The position numbers and the translations under genes are program-made. From an uncultured Clostridia bacterium (lineage in GTDB: Bacteria > Bacillota > Clostridia > TANB77 > CAG-508): DNA of 12,071 bases. Below the pieces are notes generated by a model. It was not told where the DNA came from and searched no databases. It saw only the letters and a program-made list of their open reading frames with translations. Shown here in pieces: positions 6,722 through 12,071 of the stretch. How positions within the stretch are numbered: the first letter of the stretch is position 1; every line of letters begins with the position of its first letter. The stretch covers positions 1 to 12,071 of the forward strand of contig CANRBU010000020.1 in NCBI GenBank assembly GCA_947628925.1, given 5' to 3'.

Positions 6722-6979
6722 CTAAATCACTCCTATTTCTTTCAATTTCTGAATTACATTTTTTATAATATATGGTTTAACTGTATTATCTGGATGCGGT
6801 TTATGTAATTCAATTTTAGAATTGTTATCTATATTTATAAACATAACTCTTGAACCTGATGTTTTTCCTTTGTTATATTCATAAAATCCCAAGCTTTCTA
6901 ACAATTTTTTTAATTCCCAATATGTAAAATTTTTTGGATTTTCTTTAAGTCTACTTTTTAGTTTTTCTATTCTACTCAT
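6722..6979 (-). CDS. hicA: HicA-family mRNA interferase toxin
   Basis: This 85-aa toxin has the double-stranded-RNA-binding-like HicA fold; the family cleaves mRNA and stops translation until HicB inhibits it. Visible signs are an N-terminal helix, 'FTYWELKKLLESLGF', a GSRVMF strand (42-47), then IELHKPHP (56-63) and a closing 'IIKNVIQKLKEIG' helix. The classical catalytic histidine of the GSH motif is Arg44 here, as in a large Gram-positive subgroup with GSR; His59 and His62 of the LHKPHP motif are the remaining conserved histidines. The start at 6979 is preferred over 7009 because it begins the family-typical sequence and has AAGGAA 11 nt upstream. It begins 2 bp after the comEC stop, with its ribosome binding site inside comEC. 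A promoter-like sequence and inverted repeat overlap this junction. Confidence 0.88.
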   Translation of the reverse strand: MSRIEKLKSRLKENPKNFTYWELKKLLESLGFYEYNKGKTSGSRVMFINIDNNSKIELHKPHPDNTVKPYIIKNVIQKLKEIGVI

Positions 6980-6980
6980 T

Positions 6981-7009
6981 ATTATACTACTTTCCTTTCT
7001 TTTTTGCAA
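6981..7009 (-). promoter_or_regulatory. putative hicAB promoter inside the comEC 3' end
   Basis: Minus strand: -35 TTGCAA (7009-7004), 17-nt spacer, -10 TATAAT (6986-6981). The -10 includes the comEC stop codon and ends 1 nt before the hicA ATG. Transcription would begin around 6976-6973, inside hicA, so the RNA would lack the hicA ribosome binding site and start codon but keep those of hicB. The hexamers and spacing are seen directly; that it works and favours HicB is inference. Confidence 0.5.
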
Positions 7010-7248
7010 CTATCTTTAGTTGCAAATGTATTTTTTATTTTTATTTTCCCCTCGATACCTATTTTTATAGTTATTTCCCCATTTTCATCTGTTCTAAATA
7101 TTTTTGTGCCCATGCTTTCTAAACGATTTAATACTTCTGGATTTGGATGACCAAAAATATTATATTTTCCAACTCCTATCAATGCAATTTGTGGATTCAC
7201 TTTATTTAAAAACTCCTCTTTTGACGAAGTTTTTGAGCCATGATGTCC
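6982..7248 (-). pseudogene. comEC: C-terminal remainder of comEC, out of frame with the main ORF
   Basis: Reading from 7248 in this frame gives GHHGSKTSSKEEFLNK, then VNPQIALIGVG...FGHPNPEVLNRLES. That is the continuation of the metallo-beta-lactamase domain of ComEC, including the HHGS motif. It is separated from the rest of comEC by one extra base at about 7249. It has no ribosome binding site of its own; a GTG at 7200 could only start a 72-aa fragment lacking the HHGS motif. It most likely is not translated by itself. If the extra base is a sequencing error, this is simply the C-terminus of an intact 810-aa ComEC. Confidence 0.9.
7003..7026. promoter_or_regulatory. candidate HicB operator: perfect 10-bp inverted repeat
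   Basis: TTTGCAACTA (7003-7012) and TAGTTGCAAA (7017-7026) are perfect inverted repeats around TCTT. It lies in the last codons of comEC, 24-47 bp upstream of the hicA start, and its proximal arm contains the -35 of the putative hicAB promoter. A ribbon-helix-helix HicB would be expected to bind such a palindrome. On the comEC mRNA it would also be a hairpin, but no U-tract follows, so it is not a terminator. Confidence 0.55.
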
Positions 7249-9415
7249 GTACTTTTAAGATAGTTGAGCTTAATACATTTGTTGATTGGTATGCTTGTGT
7301 AATTTGTTTCTCTGCTATTTCCTCAATATCCCCTGTAAATAGCATACTTTTGTCTTTAAAATTCAATTTGACTACAAGTGCATTATTATTTAATACATTA
7401 TCTTGAATTAAATTTGTTGAAGGCCACAAAACATCAAAATACACATCATTTTCTATTGTTATTCTATCCCCCTTTTTTACGACTTCCACCCTAATCTTTT
7501 TTTCTTTTGCAATTCTCAAAAATTCCTGATAATTTTGAGATATCTCCCCCTGTTCACCAATAATAATTTCTCCTATTTTTAGTTTACTCATAATATCTAG
7601 AATTCCATTTACATGGTCTGAATCAAAATGACTAATAATTGCAAAATCAACCTTTGTATGACCTTGATCTAAAATATATGGCAATATTGTACTTTCACCA
7701 CCATCAATTAAAATCGTTTTACCTTGTGGTGTCTTTATAAATGTACAATCTCCCTGCCCAACATCTACAAAATGAATTTGCAAATCACGCGAATATACGA
7801 AAAAACATATACTTATACACACTGTTCCAATGCCGAGTATTCTAATAATATTTTTAGTTTTTTTGGGGTTTCTATATTTAAAATAAAATTTATACATATT
7901 GACAATTTTTCTAAAATGTTTTTTAACAGTAGTATCATTTTTTGAAAAATATACTTGATAAATTATAGATATAATCAATAAAATAAGAAAATAAGCTACA
8001 ATTTGCCATATTCTAGGAGTTGCAACATATATTATTGCTAGTGGAAGTTTTGAAATTTGCGAAACTAATAATAACATCTTTATAAATACAGTAGGAATAC
8101 TAGAAAAAATAATTGCCAACTTTGAACTAAAAAGTAGCATAATTATAAAACAAAAACTAACTATCATGATAGGACCTATTATTATGCTTATAATAAGATT
8201 TGTAAAAATGAAATATGTACTAAAAATATTAAAATGATAGATGCTAATTGGTAAAATAAGAATTTGAGTAAAAAATATGCTTAAAATTTGACTATGCTTT
8301 TTGTCCTCTAATTTATTGTTCAGTAATTCTATTCCTAACACCCCTGCAAAAGATAATTGAAAACCTATATCTAAAATAGAATATGGATTACTTAAAAGAA
8401 TAATTAATGCCGAACATGCTATACTTGTTGGGATATCCTTATTTTTATGCAATAATTTTGAAAACAAAATATATATTCCCATAATTGTTGCTCTAACAAC
8501 AGACGGCGAAAAACCTGTAATAAACATATATAAAATAAGCATGAAAATTGTAAAATAATATGATTTTCTCTTTCCCATAATTTGTGCACTAACACGACTT
8601 ATTATGAATATTAAATATGATATATGCATACCTGAAATTGCAAGTACATGTGCCATATTAGCTTCTCTGAAGCTTTCCATTACATCATCTGAAATAAAAT
8701 CTGTATCACCTAAAAGTAATGCTATCAATATACTTGCTGTTTTTTCATCTAATACATTTTTAATCTTTCCTTTAATCAGATTACTAATTTGATTAGCCTT
8801 AATCTCAACAATATCAATAATTCCATGGTTCTTCTTTACCTCGTCAATATTTTTGACTTTTATTATTCCTAAATTTTTTTGTATTTTCAAATATTCCCTG
8901 TAATCAAAGCCACTCTCATTTCTTTTAGTTTCAGGCATTTGGAATTCGCCACTAACTTTAAGTTGCTGACCATATATCAATGTATTTTCTGATTTTTTTA
9001 GATGAATTAAAAAATATTTCCCCTGATGTGTCTTCAATTTATATTCTATATCATAATCTCTTTCTTTTGCATTACTAGCAATCATCCCTGCTATTTCTAT
9101 ATCTTTGTGTATTTGTAACTGTTCTTGCGTGTTTTTAAATTGAATTTCTTCATACAACATAATACTATTTGCAATAATAGATGAAACAAGAAGTAAAATA
9201 ATAGTACTTTTTTTTATATATAATTTGATATATCTAATATACCTGAAATAATTCCATACAATAGGCCTTTTTTTCTTATGAATATACAATTTCTTAACAA
9301 TATACAAAAATGCTAAAATTAAGATATAGAAAGGGACTATACTAATGTGTAAGTATAGTCCCTCTAATATACCTATTATATATCCAATCGTTACAACTAC
9401 AATTGGTCTTTTCAA
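7202..9415 (-). CDS. comEC: ComEC/Rec2 DNA-uptake channel, frameshifted near its C-terminus
   Basis: ComEC forms the membrane channel that carries single-stranded transforming DNA into the cell; its C-terminal metallo-beta-lactamase domain is thought to degrade the other strand. An N-terminal membrane pair (about 1-85) is followed by an OB-like DUF4131 region (about 100-200), the multi-helix Competence domain with LAISGMHISYL (about 215-480), one more helix near 525-545 and the nuclease-like domain. The last shows VDVGQGD (550-556), HFDSDH (596-601) and LFTGDIEE. At codon 723 the frame changes after Val722 and runs 15 wrong residues to a stop, losing the HHGS motif; deleting one base at about 7249 restores 810 aa, normal for the family. 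The start is a TTG at 9415, because an in-frame stop lies two codons upstream; AAAGGA is about 13 nt before it. It follows the NlpC/P60 gene by 23 bp without a terminator. Confidence 0.92.
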   Translation of the reverse strand: MKRPIVVVTIGYIIGILEGLYLHISIVPFYILILAFLYIVKKLYIHKKKRPIVWNYFRYIRYIKLYIKKSTIILLLVSSIIANSIMLYEEIQFKNTQEQLQIHKDIEIAGMIASNAKERDYDIEYKLKTHQGKYFLIHLKKSENTLIYGQQLKVSGEFQMPETKRNESGFDYREYLKIQKNLGIIKVKNIDEVKKNHGIIDIVEIKANQISNLIKGKIKNVLDEKTASILIALLLGDTDFISDDVMESFREANMAHVLAISGMHISYLIFIISRVSAQIMGKRKSYYFTIFMLILYMFITGFSPSVVRATIMGIYILFSKLLHKNKDIPTSIACSALIILLSNPYSILDIGFQLSFAGVLGIELLNNKLEDKKHSQILSIFFTQILILPISIYHFNIFSTYFIFTNLIISIIIGPIMIVSFCFIIMLLFSSKLAIIFSSIPTVFIKMLLLVSQISKLPLAIIYVATPRIWQIVAYFLILLIISIIYQVYFSKNDTTVKKHFRKIVNMYKFYFKYRNPKKTKNIIRILGIGTVCISICFFVYSRDLQIHFVDVGQGDCTFIKTPQGKTILIDGGESTILPYILDQGHTKVDFAIISHFDSDHVNGILDIMSKLKIGEIIIGEQGEISQNYQEFLRIAKEKKIRVEVVKKGDRITIENDVYFDVLWPSTNLIQDNVLNNNALVVKLNFKDKSMLFTGDIEEIAEKQITQAYQSTNVLSSTILKVRTSWLKNFVKRGVFK
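9333..9362. repeat. perfect 11-bp inverted repeat inside the start of comEC
   Basis: GGGACTATACT (9333-9343) and AGTATAGTCCC (9352-9362) pair perfectly around an 8-nt loop. In the comEC mRNA this hairpin lies about 54-83 nt after the start codon. Three terminal GC pairs make it much more stable than other local folds in this AT-rich sequence. It is followed by TTTCTATATC, not a convincing U-tract. It could slow translation or act in attenuation; it may also be a protein-binding site. Confidence 0.6.
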
Positions 9416-9438
9416 TATTTACTGTCATTCCTTTCTAA

Positions 9439-10746
9439 TTATACCAATCTTCTTCCTCCTGAAAAACCACTACCTGCATTATTTATTGATACAATACATA
9501 CTGTTTTTCCCGGTTTTGGTGAATGTATAACATTACCTCCACCAACATAGATTGCCACATGTCCACTATATACAACTAAATCTCCAGGTTGTAAATTTGC
9601 TCTACTAACTGCAGTTCCAACTCCTGCTTGACCTCCTGATGTACGTGGTAGATTTATTCCGAAATGTTTATATACATATTGTGTAAAACCTGAGCAGTCA
9701 AAACCTGTAGATGGTGAATTTCCCCCATATTTATATTTTGTTCCTATAAATTGTTTTGCATATTCTACAATACTTGAACCTGTTGATGAATTAGCATTTG
9801 AAGTAACGGCTTTGTTCTCTGTCTCTGTTTTTTCTACTGCTTGAGATGTTTGTGTAGTAGTTGTTTTAGTAGTTGCTGTTCTTGATTGTGTTGCACCTCT
9901 TGATGTTTCTTGTTTTCTAGTTGATAATAGTGAAGATAAAATATAACCTTGTTTACCTGAAACATTTACTTTACTCCATCCATTTTCTTCTGCAACAACT
10001 TCTACTTCTGTATTCATTGTAACTTTTGTCACAACTTCTGAGTTTCTATCAGCAGTACTTCTAACATTAACTGTTTCAGAGTTTACATACATTGTTTTTG
10101 ACATTGTTGTAGTTTGCTCTGCAACTGGTGCTTGAACAGGTTGTGCTTCTTCAATTTTTTCTAATTGTTCAAGAACCACCCATCCTTGCCTATTTTCTAT
10201 TTGTATATATGCCCATTTATTCATTGTGCTTATTACTTCTACTTCAGTATCTTTTGATATTTTTTCTAAGTCTAATGCATGTATTAAAGGTATTACCTTT
10301 AATTGCATATCTTGTTTTGCTTTATACTTGCCAAGAATATCTGTTGTTTGTACTTCACTTGTTTTTGGTTCTGCCTCTGTATTTTGTGGAGTTTCTACAT
10401 TTTCCACTGTTTGATTTTGTGATTCTACAACAGTATTTTCTGTATTTTCTACATTTGCATTTTCTAATGATAATAAGTCATTTCTTAAATAGCCAACAAT
10501 ATTTTTGTATTTGATTTTAGACCATTCACCTGATGTTTCTAGAATTTCTACACTTTCTCCTTTGTTTACTAAATCTAGGATAGTAGCATTCGTGTCAGCT
10601 GATTCCCTAATATTTGCCGTCTCAACAGTAACTGTTGCTGTATCGGCTGCAAAACTAGTATTCATAAAAAACAAGCTAATTGATGTTATCATAATTGCTA
10701 AAATAGTAAATGCTAGCAAGTTTTTTATATTTAATTTTATTTTCAT
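9439..10746 (-). CDS. secreted NlpC/P60 peptidoglycan hydrolase with three SH3b domains
   Basis: A cell-wall endopeptidase of the NlpC/P60 type, expected to cut D-Glu/m-diaminopimelate (or related) stem-peptide bonds outside the membrane. A signal peptide (1-33, likely cut after SFA) is followed by three bacterial SH3 domains (about 36-95, 139-196 and 217-275), which anchor such enzymes to the wall. The first and third have the NIRESAD/NVRSTAD hallmark; the second is more divergent. A Thr/Ser/Gln-rich linker (about 276-322) leads to the catalytic domain (about 325-435). All three catalytic residues are present: Cys351 in FDCSGF, His396 in GHVAIY and His408 in VIHSP. I chose the ATG at 10746 because AAGGAG lies 8 nt upstream; the ATG at 10767 is upstream of that site. 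Its promoter lies at 10798-10826. It may be co-transcribed with comEC. Predicted length 435 aa. Confidence 0.93.
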   Translation of the reverse strand: MKIKLNIKNLLAFTILAIMITSISLFFMNTSFAADTATVTVETANIRESADTNATILDLVNKGESVEILETSGEWSKIKYKNIVGYLRNDLLSLENANVENTENTVVESQNQTVENVETPQNTEAEPKTSEVQTTDILGKYKAKQDMQLKVIPLIHALDLEKISKDTEVEVISTMNKWAYIQIENRQGWVVLEQLEKIEEAQPVQAPVAEQTTTMSKTMYVNSETVNVRSTADRNSEVVTKVTMNTEVEVVAEENGWSKVNVSGKQGYILSSLLSTRKQETSRGATQSRTATTKTTTTQTSQAVEKTETENKAVTSNANSSTGSSIVEYAKQFIGTKYKYGGNSPSTGFDCSGFTQYVYKHFGINLPRTSGGQAGVGTAVSRANLQPGDLVVYSGHVAIYVGGGNVIHSPKPGKTVCIVSINNAGSGFSGGRRLV

Positions 10747-10797
10747 TTCTACAACTCCTTGTTTCATTATATTATTTCTTAAAACTGCACATTTTCT

Positions 10798-10826
10798 ATT
10801 ATACTCTTATTTTTTTTATTCGTCAA
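10798..10826 (-). promoter_or_regulatory. sigma-A promoter of the NlpC/P60-comEC block
   Basis: Minus strand: -35 TTGACG (10826-10821), 17-nt spacer, -10 TATAAT (10803-10798). The predicted start near 10791 leaves a leader of about 45 nt. A second TATAAT at 10771-10766 has no matching -35. No terminator was found between this promoter and 5695, so it may drive comEC, hicAB and the BofC-like gene too. Confidence 0.72.
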
Positions 10827-10832
10827 GACCTG

Positions 10833-10859
10833 AAAAACAGACGTTAAATTCCGTCTGCT
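10833..10859 (-). terminator. intrinsic terminator after ppaC
   Basis: On the minus strand CAGACG and CGTCTG (10857-10852 with 10843-10838) form a GC-rich 6-bp stem with an 8-nt loop, extendable by a G-T and an A-T pair. It is followed by TTTTT (10837-10833). It lies 38 bp after the ppaC stop and immediately before the promoter of the NlpC/P60 gene, separating the two transcription units. Confidence 0.75.
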
Positions 10860-10896
10860 TCCATTTTTGGGTAAATTTCCCTTAAATCTCTCTTTT

Positions 10897-11820
10897 TTAC
10901 AAGTTTTCGTCTATAACTGGTAAAAGTTGTTTTTTTCTAGAAACTACTCCTTCTAAAAACATCATATTATCTTCAAGTTTTTTTCCAAAGCCCTTCTCAG
11001 CTGCTACGGTTTCTTGTCCTAAGACAATAATTTGTGTATTACTATTTAAAATATCAGTAATTGCAAAAACAAATAAACTTATATTATTTTTTTGAATCTC
11101 TTGTTCAATTACTTGTTCAAGCTTTTCTTTTCTTTTTAACACATCTGGTATATTAACAGTATTTACTTGCGCAATAACAAATTTCTTACCATTTTTCTCA
11201 CTTTTTTTAGCATCTAAGTTAATAAGTTCTTCTTCTGAAAATTTATCCAAATTTGTTCCTGCTTTAAGCATTTCAATACCATAGGTATTTACATCAATTT
11301 TTGCAATTTCTGCTAATTCTAATAAGGCTTTCTTATCTTCTTCCGTAGTAGTTGGAGATTTTAATAACAACGTATCTGAAATAATGGCAGAAAGCATTAA
11401 CACTGCTTCTTGTCTTTCAATGTTCATACCATCTTCTTTAAATTTCTTATATAAAATAGTTGATGTACATCCAACTGGTTCTGCACGATAGTACAAAGGT
11501 GATTTAGTTTTAAAATCAGCAATTCTATGATGGTCAATAACCATTTGAATTTCTGCTTCTTCGATTCCTTCAGCACTTTGATTAAATTCGTTGTGATCTA
11601 CTAATACAACCTTTTGTCCTTCTTCTACTTTTTCTAATAATTCAGGGGCTGCTATTCCTAGATAGTCCAAAACATATTGTGTTTCTTCATTGACATTTCC
11701 TAGTCGTCTAGCTTCAACATCTAATCCTAAATTTTTATCAAATTTCTCCATAACTAAACTAGAGCAAATTGAATCTGTATCAGGATTTTTATGCCCAAAT
11801 ATGTATATTTTTTCACTCAT
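10897..11820 (-). CDS. ppaC: manganese-dependent inorganic pyrophosphatase (family II)
   Basis: This cytoplasmic enzyme hydrolyses pyrophosphate to two phosphates, pulling biosynthetic reactions forward. It is a DHH-superfamily, Mn2+/Co2+-dependent enzyme. Metal ligands are visible: His10, Asp14 and Asp16 in GHKNPDTDS, Asp75 in VDHNEF, His97 in the IDHHRI motif and Asp149 in ISDT. The C-terminal DHHA2 domain ends with SRKKQ (294-298), the substrate-binding motif. At 307 aa it is the normal compact form without inserted CBS or DRTGG regulatory domains. AAGGGAAG lies about 11 nt before the ATG. It follows a rubredoxin gene after 42 bp with no good promoter or terminator between, so the two may be co-transcribed. 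Confidence 0.96.
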   Translation of the reverse strand: MSEKIYIFGHKNPDTDSICSSLVMEKFDKNLGLDVEARRLGNVNEETQYVLDYLGIAAPELLEKVEEGQKVVLVDHNEFNQSAEGIEEAEIQMVIDHHRIADFKTKSPLYYRAEPVGCTSTILYKKFKEDGMNIERQEAVLMLSAIISDTLLLKSPTTTEEDKKALLELAEIAKIDVNTYGIEMLKAGTNLDKFSEEELINLDAKKSEKNGKKFVIAQVNTVNIPDVLKRKEKLEQVIEQEIQKNNISLFVFAITDILNSNTQIIVLGQETVAAEKGFGKKLEDNMMFLEGVVSRKKQLLPVIDENL

Positions 11821-11862
11821 AAATAAAATTCTTCCCTTCTATACACTATTTTATAGACTATT

Positions 11863-12018
11863 CTAGTCTTGTTTTTGGAACATGTCTTTTGATACACCAC
11901 AAACAGGGCATACCCAAGTATCTGGTATATCTTCAAATGCTGTTCCTGGAGCAATTCCACTATCTGGATCTCCTTTTTCTGGATCATACACATAACCACA
12001 TGCAATACATACGTACAT
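11863..12018 (-). CDS. rubredoxin
   Basis: This 51-aa electron carrier holds one iron in four cysteines and serves anaerobes in oxygen and peroxide detoxification and other electron transfer. The two metal knuckles are complete: CIACG (Cys4, Cys7) and CPVCG (Cys37, Cys40). The conserved aromatic core is also present (Tyr11, Phe28, Trp35), with GxxYDPEKGDPDSGI and PGTAFEDIPDTW in between. GAGGTG lies 7 nt before the ATG. The stop is 42 bp upstream of ppaC. A longer open frame at 11817-12005 on the same strand is out of frame with this gene and has no recognisable content. The gene is short and easily missed, but every hallmark is present. Confidence 0.95.
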   Translation of the reverse strand: MYVCIACGYVYDPEKGDPDSGIAPGTAFEDIPDTWVCPVCGVSKDMFQKQD

Positions 12019-12035
12019 ATCTTAACACCTCTTTC

Positions 12036-12071
12036 TTAATTTTCTGGATGCAACTGAAACATATCTTTACT
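12036..12071 (-). CDS. C-terminal end of a rubredoxin-like protein (partial, runs off the window)
   Basis: The last 11 codons read S-K-D-M-F-Q-L-H-P-E-N then TAA. The first six match the residues after the second cysteine knuckle in the rubredoxin gene that begins 17 bp downstream (S-K-D-M-F-Q). This suggests a second rubredoxin, or a larger protein ending in a rubredoxin domain such as a rubrerythrin or flavoprotein fusion. Too little is visible to choose between them. Confidence 0.55.
   Translation of the reverse strand, partial: SKDMFQLHPEN

Noticed and set aside
6982..7200. Independent small gene starting at GTG 7200
   Set aside because: Its sequence is the C-terminus of ComEC, and the family similarity continues upstream of the GTG through the HHGS motif in the same frame; no ribosome binding site is evident.
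10505..10885. Plus-strand open frame of 126 codons
   Set aside because: It is antisense to the NlpC/P60 signal-peptide region and its promoter, has no ribosome binding site and low-complexity content.
11856..11868. GACTA-TTC-TAGTC inverted repeat between rubredoxin and ppaC
   Set aside because: A 5-bp stem overlapping a stop codon without a U-tract; too weak to call a terminator.
11817..12005. 62-aa open frame on the minus strand
   Set aside because: It overlaps the rubredoxin in another frame, has no recognisable domain, and the rubredoxin frame has all four cysteines and a ribosome binding site.

Overview
The window comes from a very AT-rich, low-GC Gram-positive anaerobe, most likely a spore-forming member of the Clostridia. 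The clues are strong AGGAGG-type ribosome binding sites, canonical sigma-A promoters, A/T-rich intrinsic terminators, a rubredoxin, a Mn-dependent (DHH) pyrophosphatase, a ClpE-type zinc-finger unfoldase and a BofC-like protein. It looks mostly like chromosomal housekeeping, cell-envelope and stress genes, with one small toxin-antitoxin insertion.

Layout. 1-22 (-) is the first codons of an unidentified gene divergent from htrA. 216-1466 (+) is a membrane-anchored HtrA protease. It converges through a shared bidirectional terminator (1580-1608) on 1619-2467 (-), a membrane-anchored PdaC/RsiV-like (DUF3298-type) protein. The 226-bp divergent region at 2468-2693 holds two good sigma-A promoters, each with an inverted repeat in its spacer, and between them a perfect 20-bp hairpin. 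2694-5048 (+) is a ClpE-like AAA+ unfoldase followed 12 bp later by pgsA, ending at a second two-way terminator. From 10746 down to 5695, five minus-strand genes are tightly packed: an SH3x3-NlpC/P60 peptidoglycan hydrolase, comEC (DNA-uptake channel, with one frameshift), hicA, hicB and a BofC-like membrane protein. Upstream of that block on the same strand are a rubredoxin and ppaC, closed by their own terminator, and at the window edge the last 11 codons of what looks like a second rubredoxin-type protein.

Most notable points. (1) comEC carries a single extra base at about 7249, directly before the HHGS motif of its metallo-beta-lactamase domain; removing it restores a full 810-residue protein. 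(2) hicA starts 2 bp after the comEC stop codon. The 3' end of comEC contains a perfect 10-bp inverted repeat whose left half overlaps the -35 of a TTGCAA-17-TATAAT promoter, and the -10 ends 1 nt before the hicA ATG. A transcript from it would lack the hicA ribosome binding site and start codon but keep hicB intact, a possible antitoxin-only autoregulated promoter nested in a competence gene. (3) An 11-bp perfect hairpin lies just inside the comEC reading frame. (4) Direct half-sites with 11-bp period upstream of the htrA promoter look like a site for an OmpR/PhoP-family response regulator.

No intergenic stretch exceeds 300 bp. No rRNA, tRNA, CRISPR array or insertion sequence was seen.
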